From positions 1-64,000 of the forward strand of contig CABYPW010000010.1 in the NCBI GenBank assembly GCA_902520885.1: a DNA stretch of 64,000 nucleotides. Direction: 5' to 3'. Within the stretch, counting starts at the first letter, position 1; the number at the start of each line of letters is the position of its first letter. This document shows positions 19,770 to 29,160 of this stretch, piece after piece. Source of the DNA: an uncultured SAR116 cluster alpha proteobacterium (GTDB lineage: Bacteria > Pseudomonadota > Alphaproteobacteria > Puniceispirillales > Puniceispirillaceae). The translations under genes and the position numbers were made by a program. The notes beneath the pieces were generated by a model. It was not told the origin of the DNA, did no database searches, and saw only the letters and a list, made by a program, of their open reading frames with translations.

Positions 19770-20672
19770 TCAACCTACCTTATGCACATCAGATTTTAGA
19801 TACTTTAAAAGAGAGTTTTTTGCACTTCCGGGGCGCATTGGTTTTTGCTGACTTTTGTGTGGAGCCCACCCAGTGAGGGTAACAAGCTCAAAAGTTGCAA
19901 TGATACTTCCATCATCATTTGAAAATTGTTGCTGGTATATCTGGCCTGCTCTTTGAAATAATTTTTTCGATGTAAACTGCCTACTTCTTGAAACGAGAGC
20001 ATTTGCCTCGCCCATTCCTCTTAAGTCTGCCATTAATTCAAAAATTGAAGGGTACAAAACTTCTATTATATCTGAGTCACATACCGGGAGAGCAAATCCA
20101 GCACGCTGAAGCAGCCCACCAGCAGCTTTTATGTCAACCATCGGAATACATCTTGCATATGCTCCTTTGCTTAACTCTATCTCTGCCTGAGTAAGGCATG
20201 TTCGTAATTCATGAAGGGTTCGACCTCCAAAAAAATTAGCTAGTAAAAGCCCGTCTGGTTTTAATTTATTACGACATTGGATTAACGTTCCTGGAAGATC
20301 ATTTACCCATTGAAAATATTGTGATGACAAAATTAAGTCAAAAAATTCCATTTCCTGAGGAATTTTCATTTCAGGGCTGTGGGTAAATTTAGCCATCGCA
20401 TGCGCGAAGATGCCCATTTTTCTGGATAAATCGATCTGATACAGTGTAAAATTATCCGTATGCTTGGCTGGTGACATTGACAAAAACTGTTTTGCAAGTC
20501 GGCCGTTAAAACAGCCAATATCTAGAATTGAACCAAAATTCCGATTTACATCGTACAATCTATCAAGTAGTCGGGTAATAGAAGCTTGGCGCAAAAACAT
20601 TGTATCCTCTGGTTGGAACAAGGCCTTAATTCGATTATTTGCAAGCATTTTATTATCAAAAATAGTTTTCAT
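19770..20672 (-). CDS. NDUFAF5-like SAM-dependent methyltransferase-fold protein
   Basis: A class I methyltransferase-fold protein with motif LDIGCFNGR at residues 50-58 and the post-I region YQIDLSRKM. The C-terminal half, with IFELMADLRGMGEANALVSR, then NDDGSIIATFELVTLTGWAPHKSQQKP and MRPGSAKNSL, closely resembles human NDUFAF5. That mitochondrial assembly factor hydroxylates an arginine of the complex I subunit NDUFS7. A role in complex I assembly is therefore a plausible inference here; general databases often call such proteins BioC-like. It converges with mutT, 20 bp away. Confidence 0.8.
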   Translation of the reverse strand: MKTIFDNKMLANNRIKALFQPEDTMFLRQASITRLLDRLYDVNRNFGSILDIGCFNGRLAKQFLSMSPAKHTDNFTLYQIDLSRKMGIFAHAMAKFTHSPEMKIPQEMEFFDLILSSQYFQWVNDLPGTLIQCRNKLKPDGLLLANFFGGRTLHELRTCLTQAEIELSKGAYARCIPMVDIKAAGGLLQRAGFALPVCDSDIIEVLYPSIFELMADLRGMGEANALVSRSRQFTSKKLFQRAGQIYQQQFSNDDGSIIATFELVTLTGWAPHKSQQKPMRPGSAKNSLLKYLKSDVHKVG

Positions 20673-20912
20673 TTATATTTCTATACGACCAGCCATAAGT
20701 AAGTAAATTAAATATATATTTTCTTCTTAAACTGTTTTAATAGGGAATGATTTAACAGAATTCTTTTAAATAATAGTAAAAAAAAATTTAAGTTCATTTT
20801 TTTGAAATTTGTCATTTAGAAATTTTAAATATTTAAAAAATATGTCTTAAATTGAAATATTTAGAACTTGAGTCTAAATAACATACAAATAATCAAAAGA
20901 AAAAGAGATAAA

Positions 20913-21173
20913 ATGCATAATCAAGTTGAAATTTATACAACAGATTTTTGTGGTTATTGTTATCGTGCACTACAACTATTAAAAAACTATAATATTAGCT
21001 ATAGACAATATGACTTAACTCTCGACAAAGAGGGAAGAAAAGCGATGTCAGACAGAGCTGGTGGCAAAACTTCTGTGCCACAGATTTTCATTAATAACAT
21101 TCATATTGGCGGCTCTGAGGAATTGATTGAATTGTCGTTAAACGGTAAACTTAAAGAAATGCTTAATTACTAG
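20913..21173 (+). CDS. grxC: Glutaredoxin 3
   Basis: A small thiol oxidoreductase working with glutathione. The active site is CGYC at residues 13-16; the usual form in this family is CPYC, so proline is replaced by glycine. The glutathione-binding TSVPQIFINNIHIGGSEEL follows. The open frame begins at 20868, but the ATG at 20913 gives the standard 86 residues and follows AAAGAGA. The nitrilase gene starts 10 bp downstream, a pairing conserved in alphaproteobacteria. Confidence 0.92.
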   Translation: MHNQVEIYTTDFCGYCYRALQLLKNYNISYRQYDLTLDKEGRKAMSDRAGGKTSVPQIFINNIHIGGSEELIELSLNGKLKEMLNY

Positions 21174-21183
21174 GAAATGAATA

Positions 21184-21984
21184 ATGCTTGTTGCAGCCGC
21201 ACAATTTTGTGCATCCAATGAGATATCAAAAAACCAAGATATAATCGAAAAACTAACTCAAAACGCGAGCTTAAAAAACGCCTCCTTAATTTGTTTTCCT
21301 GAATGCACAAATCTAATTGCTAAAGATCAGCAAGAACTCAGAGAGAAAGCGGAGCTGATAGATAATTCAGAAACGATTAAAAAAATTAAGTCACTAGCAA
21401 GACGATACAGTATTATGATATCTGTTGGCTCACTCTTATTGAAAAAATCAGGTCAAGAAAAAATATTAAATCGTGGTTTTTTAATTGGAAAATACGGGGA
21501 ATGCCTTGCTGCATATGACAAAATTCATATGTTTGATGCAAATGTTGGTGATGGAAAAATCTATAGTGAGTCTGACTATTTTTACGCTGGTAACCAACTA
21601 GTAACAGCTCAAACAGAAATAGCACATATTGGGCTTTCAATATGCTATGATGTAAGATTTCCTGAAATGTATCGTAAAATGTCACGTGCTGGAGCAGAAA
21701 TAATTGTAACACCTGCGGCCTTTACAGAAAAAACTGGTAAAGCACATTGGCACGTTTTACAACGAGCCAGAGCAATTGAGACGGGCTGTTTTATTATAGC
21801 TGCCGCGCAGTCGGGAACACATGCAGATGGTCGCAAAACTTATGGTCATTCACTTATAGTTAATCCTTGGGGGCAGATTATTGCAGAGGCAAAAACCCTT
21901 CAGACTGAATTAGTCCTGGCAGAAGTTGATTTAAAAGAGGTAGATTTTGCCCGAAATGCCATTGGAGCATGGAAATCAGATTAG
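21184..21984 (+). CDS. Nit1-type carbon-nitrogen hydrolase (deaminated glutathione amidase)
   Basis: A nitrilase-superfamily amidase. The catalytic triad is visible: E40 (CFPECTN), K113 (YDKIHMFDANV) and C154 (LSICYDVRFPE). The KIHMFD and YDVRFPEM signatures match the Nit1/YafV-like group that removes deaminated glutathione, a metabolite-repair reaction. Its neighbour grxC uses glutathione, which supports that role but does not prove it. Length 266 is typical. It ends 31 bp before the convergent Xer recombinase gene. Confidence 0.88.
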   Translation: MLVAAAQFCASNEISKNQDIIEKLTQNASLKNASLICFPECTNLIAKDQQELREKAELIDNSETIKKIKSLARRYSIMISVGSLLLKKSGQEKILNRGFLIGKYGECLAAYDKIHMFDANVGDGKIYSESDYFYAGNQLVTAQTEIAHIGLSICYDVRFPEMYRKMSRAGAEIIVTPAAFTEKTGKAHWHVLQRARAIETGCFIIAAAQSGTHADGRKTYGHSLIVNPWGQIIAEAKTLQTELVLAEVDLKEVDFARNAIGAWKSD

Positions 21985-22015
21985 TGTTCCTAGTTTTTTT
22001 TGATGTGTTGTGATT

Positions 22016-22933
22016 TTAACCATCTTTCTGAGAAAGTGGATGATTTGAAGAGACTAACCCATGAAGACGTTCTGGACGTGTTTTGGTGTAAATTTGTGTT
22101 GTTGAAATGTCTGCATGCCCCAGCATCATTTGTAAACTTCTTAAATCTGCTCCTCTGTTTAGCATATGAGTTGCAAAGGAATGCCTTAGCTTATGAGGAC
22201 TAACCCGAACCGGATCAATTTGTGCTATTGAAGCAATTTTTTTTAAAAGAGTGGAAAATTTTTGCCGAGTTAATTCTAGTTCACTGGGTAATGCTAGGAG
22301 TTGCTCATGATAAGTATCAGGACCTACGACATCCCTTTTTTCCAGCCAGTTTTTTATTTTTGTTAATGAAATATTTGTTAGTGGTACCAAACGCTCTCTT
22401 CCCCCTTTACCACGAACCAAAATCAAACTTTTTGTAAAATTAATATCAGCCCTTTTTACCTTAAGTAGTTCTGAAATACGCAATCCAGCGCCATATAAAA
22501 TTTCAATTCCCGCTGACATTCTTAAATTGTCTGGTGGTGATAGCTTCTCTGCCGCTTCTAAAATAGAATATATTTCGGTCTCCAACAAACTCACAGGAAT
22601 AGTTTGAGGAAGTTTAGGATTATCAAGCCAGGTGGTGGGATTGTCTGTTCTATAGCCATCAGACACTAACCACTTCATCATTTGTTTAAGAGCACTAATC
22701 CTTCTTGTGATGGTTTTTGCCGATTTCCCTTGTTTTTGCCAACGGGATAGGCAGGAAAGTAATTCGCGCTCGTTGGCAGAAGAAAGATTTTTCTCAAAAA
22801 TTGACTGGGTATGGGAGTCAGCTAAAACTAAATCTTTTTCATAAGCTAATAATGTGTTTTTAGATGCACCAGTTTCAGCTGCCAAAACCTGCAAAAATAT
22901 ATTAATTTTCTGGTCTTTTTTTATAATGGACAC
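22016..22933 (-). CDS. xerD: Tyrosine recombinase XerD/XerC
   Basis: A site-specific recombinase that resolves chromosome dimers at dif. All catalytic residues are present: R152 (GAGLRISE), K176 (RGKGGRER), H247 and R250 (HKLRHSFATH), H273 (LGHADIS) and Y282 (IYT). An N-terminal SAM-like core-binding domain covers residues 8-92. Its 305 residues match XerC/D and not phage integrases, and the housekeeping neighbours support this. XerD is preferred because the gene is near aroK, as in other alphaproteobacteria, but XerC cannot be excluded. No dif site was found. Confidence 0.88.
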   Translation of the reverse strand: MSIIKKDQKINIFLQVLAAETGASKNTLLAYEKDLVLADSHTQSIFEKNLSSANERELLSCLSRWQKQGKSAKTITRRISALKQMMKWLVSDGYRTDNPTTWLDNPKLPQTIPVSLLETEIYSILEAAEKLSPPDNLRMSAGIEILYGAGLRISELLKVKRADINFTKSLILVRGKGGRERLVPLTNISLTKIKNWLEKRDVVGPDTYHEQLLALPSELELTRQKFSTLLKKIASIAQIDPVRVSPHKLRHSFATHMLNRGADLRSLQMMLGHADISTTQIYTKTRPERLHGLVSSNHPLSQKDG

Positions 22934-23037
22934 CCTATAATCCTAAAGTTATCGGAAGGCTAGCGAACCAAAAAAATAAGTCTAATTTTGATTATATACA
23001 TTGTAACTAGGCGAAGTTAGGTTTCAAGCCTAAAAAT

Positions 23038-25239
23038 TTATGCTTCTTGCGTCCAAAATATTTCTAACAAATGTGACGTAATAACTTCTTTTACTAAATC
23101 CTCAGCCGCCTCATTAAAACCTATTTCTTTTAACGACTTCACAACTAAAGCCAAATCGTTTGCAGAAATATGATTTAGTTTATGCTTCTGAAACAATGAA
23201 GATATAATCAAAATTGTCTCTGCTGTTCGTTGACCACCCGATGATGAGAGTAACGCATTTTTCAACATTGGTTCTAATTCTAAGCTCTCGTAGGCTGTTG
23301 GTTTAGTCGTCTTCATCGAGGCTGATTCAAGCCAATCAAAGGACACTTTAATCATTGATGCTTGATCAAAAACAGGTAGAAGATGCCATAAACCTAATTC
23401 TTGAAGCACATCTAAGGATGATTTTTCAGCTTTATCAATATTGAACATAAGCAATAACGGATTAATATCTTCAGATGAGTCTAAAATATTTTGAATAGAC
23501 ATGTTTTGTAAGTCATCAACCAAAATAATTTGCTCAAATTGTGTTTTTAATTCAAGTGGTATTACAGGCAATGAGTCTGCGCTTAGTCGCGTTCTGGCCA
23601 GTTCAGCATAAAATGGTAATAATGCTTTACCATTCCCGAACTCAACCTCCTCCTTAAATGAGGCTAAAAAAAGAAGATCGTAATCTCTTTGGATTTCTGC
23701 TTGAAACATATTTCCAGCCAACGCTGCATAAATTTCCGCACTAGCTATAAGCCTTAAGTCACCTTTTGTGTTTTGTAATATACTAAAATCTGTCTCCATT
23801 TGACGTTCTGGGTCATACAAACTGCGAATGAGAGCTGAAGCTTCATATGCTGTATCACTCTGTTGTAAAATTTGTCTCATAGCAAATGCTAACCTAGCTT
23901 CTCGTGTCGTATTTTTAATTAGATTGCTCGCTTGCATCATTGAAAGTGGAAGTTCTGAAATTTGGTGCCATTCAATAGGAGCTTGCGCTAGATCCATTAA
24001 AATTAAATGAAGCGGTGTTAAAGAGGACTGTGTTGGAATGTTATTAATTGATTGAGAAGATTGAAAATTTTGAAGTAATGCAAAAAATAAGGGGTCCTCT
24101 TCTCCGCTTGCACTCATCAACTCAGCTAAAAACAGGGCATCCTCGTACGCTCCATCTATAACTCTGCATAGTATCTGTACTTTAAGCCAGAAAGTATCAA
24201 TTTCCAATGATACTTTTTTATCTGCTTTAGTGCAAGTTTGGGAATCGTTATATGACAATAAATCATATGCCCCAAGCCATCTCTGCCAAATTTCCCATCC
24301 CTTGTCATCCTCAGGTAGCTTTCGAATAAGATCTGCCAAGGCTTCCGATCTACCTGCTCGCGCCAGCCATTCCATCCGAGCAAAAACCAATGATTGTGAC
24401 AACGCAATATTACCAGTAACTCCACTGGGAGGCGCTGATTTTCTAATTATAGAGGAATAGACCAGTGAGTTTATTGTTTTAGATGACCCATAAGGCTCAC
24501 TCACTTGATATAAATATTCAATATTTTCTGGCTTAGACCCGTTCCAAAGTAATATATTAAATGGCATTTCTCTCTGCTGCCAATCAGATATTCCAGTTGT
24601 TACCAATCCCACACCAGATAACTCTCGTAAGTCTATGCTAACTGAAGGCGTGACAAGATTACTATTTTGTTGAATCTGTTGGTCGGCGCTGTCCGTAAAT
24701 TTTGGCTGTAATGAATTTTCATCAATCTGCATATTGGATTTAGCTTCTGACCCAACAACTTCCGCGGGAAATAGTTCGCTGATGAGCTTATCAATGTCAG
24801 ATGTGTTGTCCTTAGAAGGAATAATACCCCGCTCAAATGCAATATTATCATTAAATACATCACTATCTATTAACTGTTCTTTTGAAATAGACTGACCAGC
24901 GTCTTTATCATTTTTAATATTGGATATTTCAGCGCTATTTTCAGTAAGAATTTCTGTTTGGTTGTCAGTCTCTTCATCTAAAATAGTTGCAGTTAAATCA
25001 AATAAATTTAATTCCGGTTGATTATTTTTCTGAGTTACGATGGGCGTAGTGTATTCTTCCAATGGCACTTGCGTCGGCGGAAAAAATGATTGCAGTGAAT
25101 CCTGAGGTAAATTTTGAGGAGGGTTTATATTATCTTCCAAATTAGAATTTCTATCGTAAATAATGTCTTCAGATAATCCTGATTGAGGTATAACAAACAT
25201 GAAAATGCATGTTAAAAAAAATCTTGCCCAAACTGCCAT
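23038..25239 (-). CDS. Large exported protein of unknown function
   Basis: I do not recognise a domain. The N-terminus MAVWARFFLTCIFMFVIPQSGLSE is a clear signal peptide, so the protein is periplasmic or outer-membrane associated. Residues about 25-200 are Asn/Gln/Asp/Glu-rich and probably disordered. From about 270 to the end the sequence looks like a helical repeat solenoid (for example SLVFARMEWLARAGRSEALADLIRKLPEDDKGWEIWQRWLGAYDLL), with regular Leu/Ala spacing as in TPR-like arrays. I chose the ATG at 25239, preceded by an AGG, over the ATG at 25263. A small membrane protein gene ends two bases before it. The gene is divergent from aroK, and similar hypothetical proteins occupy this place in other alphaproteobacteria. 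Confidence 0.8.
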   Translation of the reverse strand: MAVWARFFLTCIFMFVIPQSGLSEDIIYDRNSNLEDNINPPQNLPQDSLQSFFPPTQVPLEEYTTPIVTQKNNQPELNLFDLTATILDEETDNQTEILTENSAEISNIKNDKDAGQSISKEQLIDSDVFNDNIAFERGIIPSKDNTSDIDKLISELFPAEVVGSEAKSNMQIDENSLQPKFTDSADQQIQQNSNLVTPSVSIDLRELSGVGLVTTGISDWQQREMPFNILLWNGSKPENIEYLYQVSEPYGSSKTINSLVYSSIIRKSAPPSGVTGNIALSQSLVFARMEWLARAGRSEALADLIRKLPEDDKGWEIWQRWLGAYDLLSYNDSQTCTKADKKVSLEIDTFWLKVQILCRVIDGAYEDALFLAELMSASGEEDPLFFALLQNFQSSQSINNIPTQSSLTPLHLILMDLAQAPIEWHQISELPLSMMQASNLIKNTTREARLAFAMRQILQQSDTAYEASALIRSLYDPERQMETDFSILQNTKGDLRLIASAEIYAALAGNMFQAEIQRDYDLLFLASFKEEVEFGNGKALLPFYAELARTRLSADSLPVIPLELKTQFEQIILVDDLQNMSIQNILDSSEDINPLLLMFNIDKAEKSSLDVLQELGLWHLLPVFDQASMIKVSFDWLESASMKTTKPTAYESLELEPMLKNALLSSSGGQRTAETILIISSLFQKHKLNHISANDLALVVKSLKEIGFNEAAEDLVKEVITSHLLEIFWTQEA

Positions 25240-25240
25240 T

Positions 25241-25378
25241 TTAATTCCTGAATTTACTATCATCTATTACTTCAGACACTATTTTAGTTGGTGCTGGTAT
25301 ATTCCAATTAGACAAAAACACAGAGCCTAAAACTACGCTAATTATAATTAGGATTATACCTGTGAAAAACATCTTCAT
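25241..25378 (-). CDS. 45-residue single-span membrane protein
   Basis: A short gene below the usual length cut-off. It encodes MKMFFTGIILIIISVVLGSV followed by FLSNWNIPAPTKIVSEVIDDSKFRN. One hydrophobic helix (residues 3-23) is followed by a short polar tail containing WNIPAP and ending in DDSKF. From memory, small proteins with a helix and an IPAP...E..IP.D.F tail occur upstream of the same large exported protein in other alphaproteobacteria, which supports it being real. The stop codon is two bases before the preferred start of that gene, suggesting coupling. Function unknown. Confidence 0.7.
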   Translation of the reverse strand: MKMFFTGIILIIISVVLGSVFLSNWNIPAPTKIVSEVIDDSKFRN

Positions 25379-25594
25379 TTCAAGCCTCATTATCTTCAAT
25401 CACTTGCAACCCAAACTAGCACTTTAAACCCTAAAATCCATACTAATCTGGAAATTAAACAGCGTATTAAATGATCTAGAATATGATTATGGCGTGAATG
25501 CGGCACTAAAAAATTTGCAGGTGCCATTTATTTTTCTCTTTTTTTATTAAGTTCTTATTTGCCGAAAGCTTGTAAGGTCGTTAAAAAGTATATT

Positions 25595-26170
25595 ATGAAA
25601 AACAAGCAAAATTTCATTTTATCAAATACAGTAGCGTTTATAGGATTGATGGGCGCAGGCAAAACAACGCTTGGTAGACAGTTTGCCAAAACGATATGTG
25701 CAGATTTTGTTGATAGTGACGAAGAAATTGTTCAGCGTGCTGGGATATCAATTCCAGAAATTTTTGAACTCAGCGGAGAAGAAAAATTTCGGAATATCGA
25801 AAATCGTGTAATAGCCGACATTCTTAGGCGTTCCCCAGTTATTTTATCGACAGGCGGGGGAACATTCATTTCTGATGAAATTAGAGAGATGCTAAACAAT
25901 ACTTCTGTTACAATATGGCTTCGTACAAAACCAGAAACATTATTAGCTAGAATGGAAAATTTTCAAAATCGTCCCTTACTTGCAAACGGTGACCCGCTTT
26001 TAACGTTGGCCAGTTTATATAAAAAGCGAGAACCTTTTTATAAGAAAGCTCATATTGTTATCGATACAGACAATCTATCTACTACTCAATCCTTAAACAT
26101 CATAATAAAAGAGCTTAAGGATAGAAATATATTAAGGTTAAAATCATCTCGGTTTGAGGACATAGAATGA
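25595..26170 (+). CDS. aroK: Shikimate kinase
   Basis: Phosphorylates shikimate in the pathway to chorismate and aromatic amino acids. The P-loop is GLMGAGKTT at about residues 17-25. DSDEEI (Mg and shikimate contacts), the STGGGTF motif, and the NRPLL lid arginine are present. The frame extends to a TTG at 25559, but the ATG at 25595 is preferred, giving 191 residues. The last codons overlap the start of aroB (ATGA), so the two are translationally coupled. Confidence 0.95.
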   Translation: MKNKQNFILSNTVAFIGLMGAGKTTLGRQFAKTICADFVDSDEEIVQRAGISIPEIFELSGEEKFRNIENRVIADILRRSPVILSTGGGTFISDEIREMLNNTSVTIWLRTKPETLLARMENFQNRPLLANGDPLLTLASLYKKREPFYKKAHIVIDTDNLSTTQSLNIIIKELKDRNILRLKSSRFEDIE

Positions 26171-27288
26171 CCAAGGCTACAAAAATAAATGTTGGCTTAA
26201 ACGATAGATCCTACCCAATCTTAATAGGACCTAATTTACTAAAAGCTGCTGATACTTATCTTTATGATTTTGTGTCTAACAGACATTGTATCATAATCTC
26301 GGATACTACTATTGGCCCTATTTATCAAAATTTACTCGCTAAAACAATTTCCCCAATTTGTGGCAAACTAAATAATTTGCAAGTTCCTTCAGGTGAAAAC
26401 TCTAAATCTTTATCTGTTTTTACTGAAATTTGTAATGACATTCTTAATATCGGAATTGACCGTAACACAATTCTTATCGCTCTTGGTGGTGGGGTTATTG
26501 GAGACCTAGTCGGCTTTGCCTCTGCAAGTCTTCTTAGAGGAATTGAATATATTCAAATACCAACCAGCCTTCTTGCTCAGGTTGATAGTTCTGTGGGAGG
26601 TAAGACTGGAATAAATGCGCAAGCAGGTAAAAATTTGATTGGCGCCTTTCATCAACCAAAAATAGTCCTTACTGACACTAACGTATTAAACTCTCTTTCA
26701 AAAAGGGAATTACTTTCAGGTTATGCTGAAATAGTAAAATATGGGCTTCTTGGCGACGCTAATTTCTTTAACTGGTTAGAAAAAAACTGGTCCGATATAT
26801 TGGACTTAAAACAAGATAAAGTAATATATGCAGTCAAACGCTCTTGTGAAATGAAAGCAGAAATTGTTGCTTCAGATGAAACGGAAAAAGGAACGCGTGC
26901 TTTGCTAAACCTCGGTCATACTTTTGCCCATGCATTTGAGGCTATTGCCAAGTATAACGGAGAATTATTGCATGGAGAAGCAGTTGCCGCAGGTTTAGGA
27001 CTAGCATTTGACCTCTCTTATACAAAACAACTGTGTTCAAAAGAGGATGCGGCTCGTGTCCACTCTCATCTTGCACAGGTTGGGTTACCAGATAATTACG
27101 CATCTCTTCCAGCTGGAAAAGCTCCAATTCCTCAAATCATTGAACACATGAAAAAAGATAAAAAAATTGTTGCTAACAAATTAACCCTTATTCTGGCAAA
27201 TAGAATTGGAAGAGCTTGTGTTGTCCCAAATATATCAGAAGAGGAAATTTCATCATTTTTTATTGCCAAGGGAGTCAATAATGTTTGA
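26167..27288 (+). CDS. aroB: 3-dehydroquinate synthase
   Basis: Converts DAHP to 3-dehydroquinate, the second step of the shikimate pathway, with NAD and a divalent metal. The NAD-binding GGGVIGDLVGFASASLLRGI and QIPTSLLAQVDSSVGGKTGIN motifs are near residues 102-150. The metal-binding glutamate and histidines are in SGYAEIVKYGLL, NLGHTFAHAFE and LLHGEAVAAGL. Length 373 is normal. It overlaps aroK by four bases and the CorC-like gene by eight, so aroK-aroB and the next gene probably form one operon. Confidence 0.97.
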   Translation: MTKATKINVGLNDRSYPILIGPNLLKAADTYLYDFVSNRHCIIISDTTIGPIYQNLLAKTISPICGKLNNLQVPSGENSKSLSVFTEICNDILNIGIDRNTILIALGGGVIGDLVGFASASLLRGIEYIQIPTSLLAQVDSSVGGKTGINAQAGKNLIGAFHQPKIVLTDTNVLNSLSKRELLSGYAEIVKYGLLGDANFFNWLEKNWSDILDLKQDKVIYAVKRSCEMKAEIVASDETEKGTRALLNLGHTFAHAFEAIAKYNGELLHGEAVAAGLGLAFDLSYTKQLCSKEDAARVHSHLAQVGLPDNYASLPAGKAPIPQIIEHMKKDKKIVANKLTLILANRIGRACVVPNISEEEISSFFIAKGVNNV

Positions 27289-28576
27289 ATATTGGACTTT
27301 GATTGTTTCAATAATTATTTTGATTTTTGCATCAGGGTTTTTTTCAAGCTCTGAAACTGGTCTCACAGCCGCTTCTGATGCAAAAATGCGTCAACTTGCA
27401 AATAACGGAAATAGAAATGCGTCGTTAGTAGAAAAACTTAAAAATGACAAAGACTCCCTTATAAGTGCAATACTTATAGGAAACAATGCTGTAAATGTAT
27501 TAGCATCGGCACTCGCGACTTCAGCGGCGATAGCATTTTTTGACGACTCAGGTGTTTTCATAGCAACTTTAGTGATGACAATTTTAATCACTATTTTTGC
27601 TGAGGTATTACCTAAAACTTACGCTATTAAAAATGCAAATCAATTTGCTCTAGTTGTTGCAACTCCAATTCGTTTTATTGTTCTAATTTTAACTCCTCTT
27701 ACAATGACAATGAGATGGATCTCTCATATTTTTCTTGGAAGAAACTCCGAATCTTCTGAAGATAGAGAAGAAGAGCTCAGAGGTATGATTGACCTTCAAA
27801 TGGGAGAAAGTACTTCAGAGCTAAAAGAAACAAAAGCGATGTTATCTTCAGTTTTGGATTTATCCGAACTGACTGTAGATGAAATAATGACACATCGTGG
27901 CTCAGTATCTATGGTAAATGTAGAGGAGAAACCAGAAGATATTGTTTCATTTGTTCTTAACTCACCTCACACTCGCTTACCTGTATACTCCGGAAAACCT
28001 GAAAATATAATTGGTGTTTTACATGTAAAAGACCTCTTAAGAGCTCTGCAAAACTCTAACAACAAAAATAAGAAAAAAAAGTTTGACCTAGCCAAAATAG
28101 CTAGCCCTACTTACTTTGTTCCAGAAACAACATTGCTTGCTAATCAGCTTCAAGCATTTAGAACAAGGAGGGAGCATTTTGCAATTGTAGTAGATGAATA
28201 TGGTGATTTTAGAGGCATTGTGACACTAGAAGATATCATTGAAGAAATTGTAGGTGATATTGATGATGAGCATGATGTAGAACTAGCTGGTTGCACCGCG
28301 CAAGCTGATGGTTCATATGTGGTTGATGGAAACGTTACTATTCGAGATCTAAACAGAATACTAGATATTAATCTGCCTGATAGTGATGCATCTACAATAG
28401 CTGGGTTATTGTTACATGAAACTAGAACTATTCCTCTCCCAGGAGGAGAGTTTAATATTCATGGAATGCGCTTTCGCGTTATTCATAGACAAAATAACCA
28501 AATTACAAGTCTTAGAATATGGACGAAACAAAAATATGTTGGCCAAAAAAAATCATTTTCTACGTTATCCGAATAA
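27281..28576 (+). CDS. CNNM/CBS-domain membrane protein (HlyC/CorC family)
   Basis: A membrane protein of the group implicated in magnesium or cobalt efflux. It has an N-terminal CNNM domain with about four membrane segments (FFSSSETGLTAASDAKMRQLA and VLPKTYA are typical), a CBS pair at about 205-330 (VDEIMTHRGSVSMV and HFAIVVDEYGDFRGIVTLEDIIEEIVGDIDDEHD) and a C-terminal CorC_HlyC domain. The open frame begins at 27206, but the ATG at 27281 (MFEYWTLIVS) gives the proper start and 431 residues. It overlaps aroB by eight bases. Confidence 0.92.
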   Translation: MFEYWTLIVSIIILIFASGFFSSSETGLTAASDAKMRQLANNGNRNASLVEKLKNDKDSLISAILIGNNAVNVLASALATSAAIAFFDDSGVFIATLVMTILITIFAEVLPKTYAIKNANQFALVVATPIRFIVLILTPLTMTMRWISHIFLGRNSESSEDREEELRGMIDLQMGESTSELKETKAMLSSVLDLSELTVDEIMTHRGSVSMVNVEEKPEDIVSFVLNSPHTRLPVYSGKPENIIGVLHVKDLLRALQNSNNKNKKKKFDLAKIASPTYFVPETTLLANQLQAFRTRREHFAIVVDEYGDFRGIVTLEDIIEEIVGDIDDEHDVELAGCTAQADGSYVVDGNVTIRDLNRILDINLPDSDASTIAGLLLHETRTIPLPGGEFNIHGMRFRVIHRQNNQITSLRIWTKQKYVGQKKSFSTLSE

Positions 28577-28614
28577 AAGATTCAGCATAACTACAAAAAA
28601 AATTGAGGCTTAAG

Positions 28615-29148
28615 ATGAATCTGCAGAACCCTGAAGATCGTGAACTCGTCCACAATAGAAATATTAGCTGTATGGGTTATATAAGAAAAGATGGAGATTT
28701 CGATATCGAAGCTGTGCTTACTGACAGTAAAACCTATGATTTCCCATCTGACACACATGGCATCGTCAAAAAAAATACACCCTATCATCACATGAAAGTG
28801 AGAATAACAGTTGATGTAAATCTAATAGTGAAGGATGCTCATGCGATAACAATTTCGGGTCCTTATCAAATTTGTCCAAAAGGAGCGGAATACTTTAAAA
28901 ACTTGATTGGGATAAAGATAGGCCCCGGTTGGAAGCGGCGCGTTCAAGAAAGGATTGGTGGACCTTCTGGATGCACACATATCACTGAATTGACAGGACC
29001 TCTTGCAACTACAGCATATCAAACTATCGGAGGCGAAATATCTCGTCAAAGAAGGAGGGGGATGAAATCAAATAAAGTACCGGAAATTAATCAAGAAAAT
29101 AATCTAAAAAATAGCTGTATAGCCTATTCAAAGGCTAACAATAAATAA
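28615..29148 (+). CDS. DUF2889 protein
   Basis: A soluble protein of unknown function. The N-terminal half (ISCMGYIRKDGDFDIEAVLTDSKTYDF, then YHHMKVRITVD) and a conserved GCTHITELTGPL motif near residue 120 mark DUF2889. The cysteine and histidine in that motif are conserved in the family and may bind metal. A TTG at 28603 opens the frame, but the ATG at 28615 has GAGG six bases upstream, so I chose it. The gene ends 12 bp from the convergent bolA. Confidence 0.8.
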   Translation: MNLQNPEDRELVHNRNISCMGYIRKDGDFDIEAVLTDSKTYDFPSDTHGIVKKNTPYHHMKVRITVDVNLIVKDAHAITISGPYQICPKGAEYFKNLIGIKIGPGWKRRVQERIGGPSGCTHITELTGPLATTAYQTIGGEISRQRRRGMKSNKVPEINQENNLKNSCIAYSKANNK

Positions 29149-29160
29149 AATTATACTGAT

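Noticed and set aside
22016-22933. Tyrosine recombinase as a sign of a mobile element
   Set aside because: Its 305-residue XerC/D length and housekeeping neighbours fit chromosome dimer resolution; there is no att-like repeat, transposase or phage gene nearby.
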